From Blepharisma japonicum (lineage: Eukaryota; Ciliophora; Heterotrichea; Heterotrichida; Blepharismidae), in the NCBI GenBank assembly GCA_949751835.1, contig CATKHK010000013.1:248001-312000 (forward strand): a stretch of DNA of 64,000 nucleotides, read 5' to 3'. The position numbers and the translations under genes are program-made. Positions 20,755-32,823 of the stretch are shown one piece after another. Under the pieces are notes generated by a model. It was not told the DNA's origin. It ran no database searches and saw only the letters and a list, made by a program, of their open reading frames with translations. Within the stretch, counting starts at the first letter, position 1. Each line of letters begins with the position of its first letter.

Positions 20755-23700
20755 ATGTCAGGTAATTCAAGCTCCGAAGAATCAAGCTCTCAAGACGAAT
20801 ACCAACACGACGATTTTGTCGTCCCTGATGACCTAGCCGAAGAAGAAGAAATCATCGCCAAGCCTAAAAAGGTCAAGAAAACTGTAAAACGCCGCAGAAT
20901 CAAAAAAATCAGTGACCTTGACGAAGAAGACAGAGAGCTCGTTGAAGAAAACTTAGGCCGTGGACTCACAATAAAGGCCACATCCCGTGAGGAACTTGAC
21001 GAAGGGCTCTTCGGTAGAGATGCTCCTCACAAGATAAGGAAACTTGTAGAAGAAGACTCTGAGAGTGATATGTCACTAGACGAAGGAGAAGGGGCTGAAC
21101 AATTTGGTGAAAGTGTTGAGCTTGCTGCAAGCATTTTTGGGTACCAGTCTGAAATAAAAGAAAAAGAGTCAAAACCTATCATTTATGAGCCTCATGAAAT
21201 AGTAGGGCAGTTCAATACTCCAGAAGCTAGAATAATTAGAGATCTTGACATTCCTGAAAGACTTCAAATTACTTTAAAAAATAGAGAACACCCTAGTGAG
21301 CATGAGCTAAGCTTGGAGGCTGACTGACTTCTTCAGAAATTGCTACATAAAAAGCCTTCAGAAAATCCGCTTCCTATCAAAGAGAAAATCTGTGCATTTT
21401 TAAAATATTATAGAGTCGACTATTTCGAAGTGCCCTTTATCTACAGATATAGGATGAATATGCTTAGACCTGAGCTAGAGTCAGACAGTGAGCTATGGGA
21501 TCTTTATAACTGGGACAAAGAATGGGGGTTTATGTATTCCTCGAAACAAAATTTGGCAAAAATATTGAAATCGGCAAGCCAAAATGCAATTGCTTTAGAA
21601 AAAGGGGAAGCTTTAAACCCTGGCGACAGAGTGCTATTATCAGAAGCAGGGACGCTACCTGACTACGTCAACAACTTGCTTAGTTCCCATTCTACGACTG
21701 AGTATCTGCTTGAAATCAATGACTTAGAAGCCTATATCAAAATTTATGTCTATGACTTTGACACAAAATCTCACAATCCTATTGTAAAAGCCCGCAGAAA
21801 CAAGTTAACCGATTTTTCTTCAAAAGCTGGCTTAACACCTATTCAGCTTCTTGAAAACATAAACGCTCGTCAACAAATCTACATCCCTCAGCTGCCTGAA
21901 TCTCGACCCCAAGACCTTGCATTTGAAATTTTAAGCAATGTTTACCATGAAGAAATCCAAGTCATCAGTAATGCTTGCACCCTAATGAAATCTGAGTTAT
22001 CAGGATTCCCTGCTTTTCGTGTCTTTGTCAGAGAAGAATACAAAAAATTCGTCAGGATTTATACATCTCCCACTGATAAAGGAAAAACTGCTTTAGATAT
22101 ATTCAGCCCATACTATAGGGTAAAAAACTTTGCAGAAGGTAAAAGCTTAAGTACTTGGACATCTGAGCTGTGGGCTTTGGCAATAAAAAGTGAAGCACTA
22201 GGATTGATTAAAATTGAGTTCAAATTGCCTTGGAATGATGCAAAAGATGATAAAATTTTGGCAACTTTAACACCTTTTTATACTACAGATGGGACTGAAG
22301 AAGCTGAGTTAGAATGGAACCAATTTAGATATGAAGTTTTGAGACAAAGCTTAAACCAGCTGTACCAGGAGTTTGAACAGTCGTTTTGAAAGCTTTTTAC
22401 AGCGAGAAGTGAAGACTGGGTACTGGTAGAAGTGCAGAGGAAGTTTTTTGATATTTTAAATAGGCCAAGTTTTGTAGTAGAAGGAGAAGAAGACCCTAGA
22501 CCCAAAATATGTGCATTAGTCACTGATCCAGACTCTAAGCAATTTGGACAAACTGCTGTGGTCGTACTAAAACCTAACGGAGATGTTGCTGAAATCGCTA
22601 GTTTTACAACTTTAAATATAAGAAAAGTGGAATTTTTACATGAAAGTGATAAAGCTCGCTACAATTCAGAAAAGAAACAAATCATCAGACTTCTCCTTGA
22701 GCACCAACCACATGTAGTTGTAATTGGTGCTAACTGCTTACAAAGTTTAAATCTGCGAAAGTCAATAGGAGCTTTATTAGAAAACTTAACAATTGACACA
22801 TTTAATGAGTCCGAAATTGGCTTTGAAGTAGACAGAGCTCAACTATTTTCCAAAGCCCCATTTCTTGCTATGGAAGATGTAATGATCCCTCTGCTATTTG
22901 CAACCTCAGAAAGGTCTAAAAAACTGTGTGAAACTTACAATAACTTTACAAAAATGGCCATCTCACTAGGAAGATTCATACAAAACCCTCGTGCAGAAAC
23001 TCTTGGATTATGGAATGACCCTAATGAGCTGCAGATAAAAAATTTAAATCTGCATCATTTACAGTCTTTAGTTAATGAGTCTAAAAGACTTATAGGGATG
23101 GAAATGGTTGCTGTTGATGCTTGCTCACAATTTGGAATTAATGTAAACCAAATCATTAACAAGCCTCATCTTCAAGGTCCTCTATCATTTATCCCAGGTC
23201 TTGGTCCAGTAAGAGCTTATGATCTTCTTGAAGGAATCAAATACCGCTGTAAAGAAAAACTTGCTATGAGAGCCCAAATTATTGGAAAATGCATTTTACC
23301 CAAGCGAATCTACGAAAACTGCTGCGCATTTATCAAAATTCCATTTGAAGAAGGCGAAACTGAGCCTCTTGACTGTACCCGTATTCACCCAGAAAACTAT
23401 GAGCTCGCCAAAATTGTTTCAAAATCAGCCCTCAGTGACGAAAGAATTAAAGAAGAAAATTTGATTCAAGAAATAATGCTGGTTCCTCACAAAATGAGAG
23501 AACTTGATCTTGACGTCTATGCAAAACTCCAAGCTGATCGTGGCAAAATGAACCAAAAAGAAGTCTTGGAATTTATTGTAGCTGAACTTACCACACCTTT
23601 TGCAAACCCAAAAAGAGGCTACAGTGAGCCATCAACCGACGATTTATTTTACCTGACTACTAAAGAAACAAGACAAACCCTTAAAAAAGGCAGCATCGTA

Positions 23701-25977
23701 CAAGCTATGGTTATTGGGTTTGAGCCTCAGCGGCAGGTGTTAAGGTGTATGTTAGAATGTGAATTAGAAGCCGAAGTTGAAATTGCTAACATTATAGAAG
23801 GAAAAACTCCAACAGAAGAAGAAATAAATGGACAATTTTATAAAGGCAAAAAACTGACTGCAAGAGTAGTAGAAGTATCGTCAAGGCTAAAAACTCCTAA
23901 AGAGCTACTATTTAAAGTAAAGCTTAGCTTATTGCCTGAAGACGTGCTAAACCATGGAAAATATATTCATTTAAATCTTGATGATGCTTTTATACAAGAT
24001 GACAGTGATTGGACTGAACGAGGAGTTAAAGAAGATGAACAAGTTGTAGGACAAAAATATGTCCCAAGGGTCGTGAATCATCCCAAGTATAAAAATATTG
24101 GATATAAGTCTGCTTGTGATGAATTGTACAATAAAGATATAGGAGATTATGTGTTTAGACCAAGCAGTAGAGGAATGGATCATTTGACTTGCACTTGGAA
24201 GTTTTATGATTTTTTGTATGCACATTTGGATATTGTAGAAGATGGAAAGCCAGCTGCAAATATGCTGGGGACGAGGTTTAAGATTGGGCAAGATACTTAT
24301 GAGTCCTTACAAGAAATTGCTGACAGGTATATCGCTCCATGTGAAAAAATCGTAAAAGAGTCTATTTCGCATCCAAAATTCAAAGACATCACATCTGGGA
24401 GCATGAAATTCTTAGAAAACCTTCTAGCTCAAGAAAAAAAGGCAAAACCTACCACAATTCCTTACTATTTCTGTGTTTCTCCACAATTTCCTCAATTTTT
24501 CATATTAACCTATCTTCCAAAAGAAGAAATCATTAGAGAATACATCAAGGTTAAGCCAAAAGGTTTATTTTTCCATGAAGCCTATCATCCAAATATGACC
24601 TTTCTTATAAGCTGGTTCAAGCGGCATTACTCTGACCGTGTCTACAAAAACCAGCTTGCTCGTTCTAAAGCTCCTATGATAGACACAACCAATTTCTTGG
24701 CAATCCCTGGAAAAGCAGCTGAGCAGCTTAAGCAGCCAGCTCCAAAAGAGTCAGATGAAAATCAAGCCCCTATGACACCACAAAGACCTAATAAAACTCC
24801 AGGCTATGGTGATGCCACTCCATTTGACAAAACCCCTCATATCGGCGCTCAAGAATGGGCTGGTGGACAAGACCTCACCAAAACCCCAAGAGCTGATGAC
24901 TGGGAACTTACAAAAAACTTCGAAAAGTGGGGAGCTGAAGAGAAAAAGACTGAAGAAGCTGAAAAAGCTGCAAAGCCACAAGTAGGCTGGGGTGAAGAAG
25001 TCCAAAACTCATGGACCATGCCTGCTCCTCCTGTGCCTGAAACCGATTGGAATGAAATTGACTCTTCTGAACGAGGTGGAAGAGGAGGACGTGGACGAGG
25101 AAGAGGCTGCTTTAAATGTGGCCAAGAAGGACACATGTCAAAAGAATGTCCAAATCCTGCAGATAATACCAACAAAAAACCAAAAGGGTGCTTCAAATGT
25201 GGCCAAGAAGGGCATATGTCTAAAGACTGCCCTAACCCTGGAGAAAGCAAACCTAAAGCCTGCTTCAAATGTGGACAAGAAGGCCATATGTCAAGAGAAT
25301 GTCCTAATCCTGGAGAAAATAAGCCAAAGGCTTGCTTTAAATGTGGGCAAGAAGGCCATATGTCAAGAGAATGTCCTAACCCAGATGAAGGAAGAGGCCG
25401 TGGGAGGGGTCGTGGAAGAGGAAGGAGAGGCTCAGGTGAAGAAAGAGGAGGTGAATCAAGCGGAGGATGGGGCAGCTCTGATGGAGGAAATAGTGGAGGA
25501 GGATGGGCAGATAGCTCAAACTCTTCTTCAGGATGGGGAGAAAGCTCCACAAGTACCACATCAACTGGATGGGGAGACTCTAACTCTTCTACTACAAATA
25601 ATGCTTCAACTGGATGGGGAGATTCTGGATCTTCAGCTACAGCTAGTAACAGTTCAGGAGGATGGGGAGGATCAAGCACTACTACAAATAGCAGCTCTGG
25701 AGGATGGGGAGGCTCTGAAACTTCTAATACAACTAGCTCTACAGGCTGGGGAGAACCTCAGGCATCTAATACAACTTCAAGCAGTTCTACTGGATGGGGA
25801 GATTCTGGAGCTACAAAACCAGCATCTAATCCTTCAAGCAGTGGCTGGGGAAGCTCCGAACCTCAAGCTCCTCAAACCTCAAGCTGGTCAGATCCACCCA
25901 CAAATCCTCCAGCATCTCAATCCTCCTGGGGCGAAGCTCCACAACCTTCTTCTTCAAACCAATCTTCATGGGGATAA
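20755..25977 (+). CDS. SPT6: SPT6 transcription elongation factor with CCHC zinc knuckles and WG/GW tail
   Basis: A protein of 1,740 residues; two TGA codons (21325-21327, 22387-22389) read as Trp. It begins with an acidic region (1-130), then the SPT6 core: YqgF-like domain (about 585-685), helix-hairpin-helix IPGLGPVRAYDLLEGI (near 812), S1 domain (about 977-1055) and tandem SH2 (about 1097-1310; FRPSSRGMDHLTCTW). SPT6 is a histone chaperone that travels with RNA polymerase II. The tail is unusual: four CCHC knuckles CFKCGQEGHMSKECP (1452-1541), RGG-type arginine patches, then about ten GW/WG motifs in Ser/Thr/Gly-rich sequence. GW repeats bind Argonaute proteins in other systems. Its 3' end lies 19 nt from the convergent MORN gene. 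Confidence 0.93.
25108..25383 (+). repeat. Four near-identical CCHC zinc-knuckle repeats in SPT6
   Basis: Units of 72-81 nt, each encoding CFKCGQEGHMS(K/R)(E/D)CP plus a linker. The C-x2-C-x4-H-x4-C spacing is that of retroviral-type knuckles, which bind single-stranded nucleic acid. High DNA identity between units suggests recent duplication. Confidence 0.9.
25450..25974 (+). repeat. WG/GW-rich repeat region (possible Argonaute hook) in SPT6
   Basis: About ten GW(G/A) motifs plus three SW motifs, spaced 10-20 residues apart in Ser, Thr, Asn and Gly rich sequence, running to the stop codon. This is the composition of Argonaute-binding platforms in GW182, plant NRPE1 and SPT5-like. Binding here is inference. 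Confidence 0.8.
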
Positions 25978-25996
25978 TTTATAAAATAATTTACAT

Positions 25997-27091
25997 TTAC
26001 ATTTTATCAATTCTTTTGCCTTCTTTCCATTCACCTTCTATTTTTTCTCCTTTCGCTGTAAAAAACACTCCATGTCCATGTTGCTTCCCCTTTTTCCAAG
26101 CTCCATCGTATTTTTTCCCATCAGGTCATATAAAGACTCCTTGGCCGTGTTTTTTGTCGTTTAAATATTCTCCTATATACCTCCTGCCGTCAGGTCAAAT
26201 AAAAATACCCTTTCCGTTCATTTTGCTGTTTTTTCATTCCCCTTCATACCTTCTTTTGTCGCTCCATATGTAAACTCCTCTCCCCTCTAAGCTGTTATCT
26301 CGGAACTCTCCTTCATATTTGCTTTTGTCTGCTCATATAAAAGTTCCTGTGCCATGCTTTTTACCTTGATGGTAGCTTCCTTCATATAAGGAGCCATCAG
26401 GCCATTTTTCGACGCCATGACCATGCTGTTTGTCGTCTTGTCAAAATCCATCATATTGAGCTCCATCAGAATGGATATAAACTCCATACCCATGAGCTTT
26501 ATCACTGACTCATTCTCCGTCATAAATATCTCCATCTCCATGTACCAGCCTTCCTCTACCATTTGCTCGGTCATTTTTTCAGTATCCTTCATATTTTGAC
26601 CCATCAGCTCAATACTGGACTCCTCGTCCATTTCTTTCTAACTTATCATTCCATTCTCCTATATAAATAGCTCCAGTTTCCATTTTAGCAGGGCCACGCT
26701 TCACATTTCTGCTGTCTGTATCATTAATATCATAGTAAAAGGGTTCTAATCGCTTAATTATGCCTGCTGTGGTTTCATTTAAATAGTTCGGGATTTCTCC
26801 TTCAATTTCTTTTATGCTTGTCCTTGGAATTGATAAGTGACCAGACTCAATTTTGACCTCACGCACTTTATTGTTCATGAGAGTCAATGTATTTTTTCTA
26901 TCTATAAACCCACGACATATAGATTGCAATGTAACTAAATTTGAGGTATCAAAAGGATCGTAAGAATTCTCTGATGTCAATACAAGAGGAGTTTGAAATA
27001 ATTGGGTTCTGAGATTAGAGGTTTCCTTTTGGATGAACATTTGTTGGTCGTTGAGTTTGTATTCTCGTAAGCAAGAACAAAATGATCCCAT
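25997..27091 (-). CDS. MORN-repeat protein with IQ motif and lipidation signal
   Basis: A protein of 364 residues. The N-terminus MGSFCSC fits myristoylation and palmitoylation. An IQ-like motif ([13 protein letters not shown]) lies near 55-70. From about 145 there are nine full 23-residue MORN repeats (YxGEWxxxKxxGxGxxxxxDG) and a partial tenth. Five or more TGA-Trp codons occupy the conserved MORN Trp positions, which supports UGA = Trp. MORN proteins often organise membrane-cytoskeleton contacts in protists; a cortical role is inference. Confidence 0.9.
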
Positions 27092-27209
27092 TATAGGAAT
27101 ATTTACAAATGCAGTTTAAATTATTTTATAAATAATTATTGAATTTAAACTATTTTCTTAATGTGTTTAAAAGGTGTTTCTGGGAAGTGAAATACCTAAA
27201 AATATATTT

Positions 27210-28472
27210 CTAATTATTGTTATTCATATCTTCTGCATTAATAGAAAATCCTAGAGCTGTTAATTGTGGGATAATGCTTTTGAAATGCAGTAAATCCAAA
27301 TCAGTGAACTTTAAGGTTTCAACACAATGGCTAAAAAACTCTGGGCAGTTAATGTTGCGAGTGATTAGTCTCATTAGAATTTTGGTTTTGTGGTGATTAA
27401 GCAGAATGTGTTGGCCTTCTACAAGCCATCTTAAGCATTTTTCTAAGTATTCATCAGGAAGAGGGTATTTTAAAATTGCAGTAAAAAACACTCCTAAATT
27501 CGAAGGTTCATTCCTGATATTTGCTGGCAGCTCCTTTACATAAATAGGGACAAGATTTATTACTTCAGCATATAATCCTGTTTTTGAAAAAGAATGAATA
27601 GTCATTAGCATATCTAAGTTGCTCGTCATATAAGGCTCTGGGTTTTGTAAAATAATCTGAGCACAAACTTGAAAAAGAGATTCAAAATGCCTTATATTAA
27701 CATATTGGCAATACACATTTAAAATCATAGGTATTGAGCAACTATCATTGACTCTAGGAAGCTTAGCTATTATTGGCTTAAGCATGATTGAATAGATTTT
27801 AAGAGGTTTTATTCTAGCTACAACAGAAAAAGAGCTCATAGCAGTTGCAATTGTCCTTAAATTCAGTACATCTTTAAGCCTAAAAATCTCGTTTTCTAGG
27901 GTATCATAAGCTTTATGATTGCCAACATAATATTTATTTAAAGTTTTGAGACTGCTTGTAATTATCCTCAAGTCTTCTTCTTTAAGTTTTCCTTCAAGGC
28001 GGATTATCTCTTCATGGACACGGTCCATTATTTCTTGTGTAAGTAAATCTAGGCGATAAGTAAGTCCTTCAATACAGTAGCAAAAAAATTTTAGCCCAAG
28101 ATGGTTTATGTGGTTTGGGATGTCTCTGTACAGGCTCTTAACAAAGTAAGGGTCGTGCAAGGAATGCATTTTTGCTAAATATAAAAGCAATGCTCATGTA
28201 TCATTAGAGTATTTACTCTTATTTAGGGTAAACTGATTTATTATTTCTTTTCCAAAATTAGATTCATTAAGATTGACTTGCTTTAAATAAGTGATTCCTC
28301 ATAAAATATTACGGAATGGAATATCTGGAAGCCTTTCTGTTTTCATGAAGTTAGTCATTGATTTTATAGCAAATTTGGTATCTTTAGAAGTTTTACAGCT
28401 TGTAAAAAATTTCTGTGTTTCTTGTAAGGGAAATGCGTCCCTGTAAAACCTTATTGCATATCTGCATAACAT
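27210..28472 (-). CDS. Probable mitochondrial helical-repeat protein (FASTK/RAP-like)
   Basis: A protein of 420 residues ending at TAG. The start at 28472 gives MLCRYAIRFYRDAFPLQ, basic and amphipathic like a mitochondrial targeting peptide. The rest is a run of paired helices (MSSFSVVARIKPLKIYSIML, MLMTIHSFSKTGLY), resembling FAST-kinase/RAP or octotricopeptide RNA-binding proteins of organelles. No RAP domain is plainly visible at the C-terminus. Two TGA-Trp codons lie in the N-terminal part (ILWGITYL, NDTWALLLY). The family assignment is tentative. Confidence 0.6.
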
Positions 28473-28699
28473 TAACTTATTTTATTTGAGAAATACATTA
28501 AATAATTTCTAAATTTAATAAATAATTCTATTAAAGAAGCTAAACATGCTTAGAAGATAAATGAGATATAAACAAAGTACCTATTGTACTATATAAACTT
28601 TAGAATAATTAAATATCTAGAATGCTCTTGATCTTAATCATAATCGGTCAAAAATTTATTATTTATTCCATTGCTATCAACAAAATATTTCATAATTTA

Positions 28700-29113
28700 T
28701 TAATTTTCAAGCAGCTGATTTGCCGCATTCTTGTAAATTTCGCATTCATTTTGCATTAAATTAATGTATCTTTCCATATAAATCGAATAACACTCAAAAT
28801 AATCGCTTTCCCAGTTATTTTTCTTTCAATTATTTTCTTTAGGAATTAGAGCTTGACAAATTTTAAAACATTTTTGTTTTTCTTTTTCCTGTTTTCTCTG
28901 CAATTCCGCAATTAGTAATTTAAATTGATCATGCTGAGCTAAGCACTGTCCTCGGTCTTCTTGGAAGCATTTTTTTTCCACTTCATAAAATTGTCCTTGA
29001 AATGCCTTTATTTCATTAGCGATATTAAGAAATCTTTCTTTAAGCGAATTTTGTGATTTTTTGAGCCAGCTGTCCTCAGAGTTGATATTTTTTGAATTGT
29101 CTACAAATGCCAT
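28700..29113 (-). CDS. Small coiled-coil protein, unknown
   Basis: A protein of 137 residues, highly charged and helical, with one TGA-Trp at 28826-28828 (ENNWKKNNW). It holds seven Cys, several in spaced pairs (KCFQEDRGQC, KCFKIC, FECYSIY), but no zinc or CHCH pattern I can assign. Predicted to be a soluble coiled coil. It is divergent from the HOOK gene across 162 nt. Confidence 0.6.
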
Positions 29114-29275
29114 TATTTTATAAGCAATATAAATTTATAAGAAATGAGGGGGAATGCAAAATATGGGAATTTTAAAAGTATCTATTTGAAAGTTTGTCCA
29201 ATGCATATTAAATTACTAGAATAAATAATAAATAAAGAATTATTTGTTTAAAAATAAGAAAATATTAGTTTTAAT

Positions 29276-31564
29276 ATGAACGATCTGGAGAGAAGCCTTA
29301 TAGCATGGGTACATAATATATAGCTTAACTGCAACAATCTTTCCGCAAAAATCAAAACTATGGACGACTTGAGTGACGGAGTATTGCTTTTCGAACTCAT
29401 GAGCCAAATGTAACTTCTATATAGTTCCCCAGATCTTTTCCGTGCAGATACCATAATACGAAATACTCACGACAATTTCTCAGCTCGCTTAGGAAACCTT
29501 AACAAACTCAAGAGGCAAATAGAAAAGTTTTATACTGACATCCTCAATGTTCCTTCTACCAAAATTGTTGATCATGTTGAAATTACAGCAATTGCCAGAT
29601 CAGCTGAACGTCAAAACTCCATCATGCTGCTTGAGCTTATTATGGGTGCAGTCGTTAGCTGTAAGTCCAAAGAGACCTATATTTCAAGGATCCTTGATCT
29701 AAATGAAAGCATTCAAGTAGAGTTAATGGTTTTCATACAAAAGATCCTAAACAAGCTAGGAGAAACTAAGCTTACAGATGAAGAAGAACGAAAAGAAGTG
29801 ACTCAATTGAAGCATGAAAACAGAAATCTAGCTTACCAATGTGAAGAATTGCAAGGCGCATTAAAAGAAATTGAGCAGAAGCAAAGAGATTTGATGAATG
29901 ACAATGAGAAGTATATGAAAAGAATCAAAGCACTAGAAGATGAGCTGGAAAGAAGGATTGGGAATAGAGATTGGAATGTAGATGAATCATTGTTTAAGCT
30001 CGAAGAAAAAATAGAAAAGCAGGATAAAATCATTAAAGAATTGGAAGCCAAGCTAGTGGAGACTGAAAAAGCACATACAGATGAGCTAAGGATGACAAAG
30101 GATGAGCTTGACATGGCACAGGAAAAACTGATACAGCTTGGAAAAGTTGAGAGTACACTAGAATTATACAAAAAACGGCTAGAAGACTTAAGCACTTACA
30201 AAAAAAAGGTCAAAGAACTTCAAGAAGAAAAAAACAGTCTTGAAGAAACCATAAAACAAAACGAGACCAACATGTCCGAAATCATCACACTAAAACAAAC
30301 ATTGAATTTCTATAAAGACCAAATCTCCCAAGAAAAAGAAAGATCTGCAGAACTAACCTTAGCGCTTGAAACAAAAGATCAGCAAATAAGAGAGCTCCAA
30401 AAATTCAAAAAAGATCTCGAAGGTAAAAAAAGAGAATTTTTGATCCCAGAAACTGTGACACAACGAGAATTCCACTCAAAGGCAAGCTTATTGGAAACTG
30501 AAAAAGAAGAAGAAGATTTTTCTTTACAATCAGGAATGCAGAGAGAATTAGAAGAACAAATAGAAAGGCTAGAAATGGAAAATAAAACCTTGAAAAGCCA
30601 ACTAGGAGGCGGAGGAGGGGTTGTCCAAGAAATAAATAAACAAATGGACACAATTTATGTGGCAAAGAAAAAGCTGGAAGAAAAATGCAGAGAGGAAAAA
30701 AGATTGAGGAAAGACGAAGAAGCGAAAACTGCCCAAATTGAAGATGAAAAAAATCAAATTGCGAAAAGTTTGGCTGATTGCCAAGAAAAATTGGAAGCTG
30801 CAGGTGAAGAATGTCAAGCTTTACATAGTAAAATTCAGATGCTTGAAGCAGAAAAACTAATTTGGGAAAAAATCCAAAATGAATGTGAAAGCTTGAAGAA
30901 AGAAAGAGAGTCACATGTTCATGACATTAAGCAGCTTTTCAAAGAAAAAGACGAAATCACCAAACAACTAATAGACTCCAAAGAAGAAAATCACAAACTC
31001 GACTCAATGATCATACAAAAAGAAATGTCAATCAAAGCATGTGAGATCGATTTAGAAAAAGTAGCAAATCGGCTTAGAGAAGCCCAAGAAAGCGAAAGAA
31101 TTGCATTAAATCAGCTTGAGGTTATGAAAAGAAATCAAAGTGAGCTCAACGAACAAAGCGTTGACAAAATAAAATATTTAGAGCTCGAAAGAGATATTAT
31201 GAAGCTTAAGTCAGAAATTTCTACTCTTAAGTTAGAATTAAGAGAAAAAGAAGACTCATTAAACTCCATGCAGGAAGAGAAAAATAGAACAGAAATAGAA
31301 CTCAAAGAAGCTTTAAGGCAAAAAGAAGAAAGCTTAAGCTCTTCTCATCAAGAAGAAATAAGAGATATCAAAGAAAAACTTATCCAGAGAGATAATGAAG
31401 TTGATTTCTTAAAACGATCCAAGGAAGAACTTAGAAACGCTTGGGAAAAAGAAATGAAAATAATGAGCATGATTGTATATGGCACAGGGATGGAAATCAT
31501 GTACACCCATCAAACTCTTAAACAAGAAAAAAGCTGTCTAATAACTAAGAAACATAAAAATTAA
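29276..31564 (+). CDS. HOOK-family dynein adaptor
   Basis: Three exons (29276-29308, 29325-ish to 29409 after the first intron at 29309-29323, and 29425-31564) give 752 residues. The N-terminal HOOK domain is recognisable: LIAWLNCNNL, MDDLSDGVLLFELMSQISPD, LGNLNKLKRQI and ELIMGAVVSCKSKETYISRI. A long coiled coil (about 165-720) follows. The C-terminus has KIMSMIVYGTGMEIM, comparable to the WYNMGM block of animal Hook proteins. HOOK proteins link dynein to cargo and activate motility. Length is close to animal Hooks (about 720). Its stop is only 5 nt from the stop of the convergent CCCH-RING gene. Confidence 0.88.
29309..29323 (+). other. 15-nt intron 1 in HOOK gene
   Basis: GTACATAATATATAG, with an in-frame TAG. 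It follows an 11-codon first exon. Confidence 0.88.
29410..29424 (+). other. 15-nt intron 2 in HOOK gene
   Basis: GTAACTTCTATATAG, with an in-frame TAA. Removal gives SQISPDLF, the conserved HOOK-domain text. Confidence 0.9.
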
Positions 31565-31569
31565 TTGCC

Positions 31570-32526
31570 TTACAAAAATACTGTTAATTTATCTCGAAAA
31601 TCTCTCCTGCAGATAGGGCAGACAGCTGTGATTGTTTGTAATAAACACTCACTGCAAAAAAGATGTCCACAAGGTATAAGTGCTGTGTCTTTTTCTTTTA
31701 TATAGCAAATTGAGCATAGAGTTTTCAAATATAGTTCTTCTATTCTTTTCTGCATCTTCAAATTCAGCTCTTCTACAGGATTTTTCACAGTCGGCATAAA
31801 AGTCCATGCAGAAGGTGACAAATCTGACTCAGGAGGTGGCTCATCTCTTTGTATTAGTGAGGCCAAAGACACTTTAGGTGCAAAACTGACTGGTTGAGAG
31901 GTTTTAGGCTGGCTTATCATTTCCATTTTACGCTTCCAAGCTGCAGCGATAGGGTCATTATTCCCATGAATATACGCACATTTAATGCCATAATGGCAAG
32001 TTCCTTCATCAAATTTAAGACAGCGCTTTGTTTTATAAGTTCTTGGATGATAGCTAGCTTCATTTACTGTGTGTGAATGCCCACAATTGTTTCCTTTAGT
32101 GCAAAGGACTGGAGCTCGCCATTGTCCATTGAAAACATTGGGGCAGGGAATTTCTGAGTAGTGGGTTTTGTTAGGGTTACGCCGTCGCTCGAACTCGTGA
32201 TGATAATTGTCACAATTGCAGCCAGCTCTGTTCCTGCATTCTTTTATCTTGTACTCAGAAACGTCGAATTCTGGCTTGGAGTCTTCCTCAGTGGTAGATT
32301 GGAGGGCACGTGCACGAGCTCGCTCTTTGGGGTCAGTCGGAGCTGCTGAGACTTTTAAGGGCTTTGCCCATGCACTTGGCTGAGATGTTGGATTCCCGTA
32401 TATTTCTCGTAAATAGTTAACTGCGTCGGATAGAGTGGGTGCTCGAGCTGCATATTCTAATACGTGCAGTTCTCCTGCTGGAAAGCGTTCTTTGAGCTTA
32501 TTAACTCTAATTGCAATGGAATCCAT
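31570..32526 (-). CDS. Unkempt-like CCCH zinc finger plus RING protein
   Basis: A protein of 318 residues. Residues 1-45 look like a CUE/UBA-type three-helix domain (LKERFPAGELHVLEYAARAP). Residues 90-190 hold Cys/His-rich fingers: YKIKECRNRAGC, HYSEIPCPNVF, CTKGNNCGHSH and YKTKRCLKFDEGTCHYGIKC, similar to plant RR-TZF and animal Unkempt. A C3HC4 RING closes the protein (about 270-310; CSICYIKE, CGHLFCSEC, CPICRR). This suggests an RNA-binding E3 ligase. No TGA codon occurs inside. Stop-to-stop distance to HOOK is 5 nt, so the 3' UTRs must overlap. Confidence 0.85.
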   Translation of the reverse strand: MDSIAIRVNKLKERFPAGELHVLEYAARAPTLSDAVNYLREIYGNPTSQPSAWAKPLKVSAAPTDPKERARARALQSTTEEDSKPEFDVSEYKIKECRNRAGCNCDNYHHEFERRRNPNKTHYSEIPCPNVFNGQWRAPVLCTKGNNCGHSHTVNEASYHPRTYKTKRCLKFDEGTCHYGIKCAYIHGNNDPIAAAWKRKMEMISQPKTSQPVSFAPKVSLASLIQRDEPPPESDLSPSAWTFMPTVKNPVEELNLKMQKRIEELYLKTLCSICYIKEKDTALIPCGHLFCSECLLQTITAVCPICRRDFRDKLTVFL

Positions 32527-32823
32527 AATAAAAATTCATATAAAGCTAAAATGGATGCATACATTTTTTATATCAAAAATTTCGTTGATTTAAGGATTGT
32601 TAGTCTTTGTTTACAATGATTTAATAATTTAAGCAATATTTAAGAGATTTCTAAATTTTAGTCTAATTATGCATAATAAAATATTTTGGATAATCACTGT
32701 TTTGAATTAAACAAGTAACTTTGTTTTATATTTGTAAGAATGTTCATTCCACACGAAATCTGTTTTTCACCTACTATTTTACTTGTTTACCAATATTATA
32801 ATTATTCCAACGTTGTTTTAATT
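32527..32823. other. Divergent spacer
   Basis: About 300 nt of A/T-rich DNA between the CCCH-RING and carboxypeptidase genes. No gene or repeat recognised; it should contain both promoters. Confidence 0.4.

Noticed and set aside
25108-25383. Regularly spaced repeats that could suggest a CRISPR array
   Set aside because: The units encode zinc knuckles in frame inside a eukaryotic gene.
24849-25679. Long minus-strand ORF (276 codons) and a plus-strand ORF in another frame (24992-25984)
   Set aside because: Both are shadows of the repetitive CCHC and WG region of SPT6; their text is low-complexity and follows the repeat period.
26287-26631. Minus-strand Met/Glu-rich ORF
   Set aside because: It is an out-of-frame reading of the MORN repeats; the correct frame passes through TGA-Trp codons.
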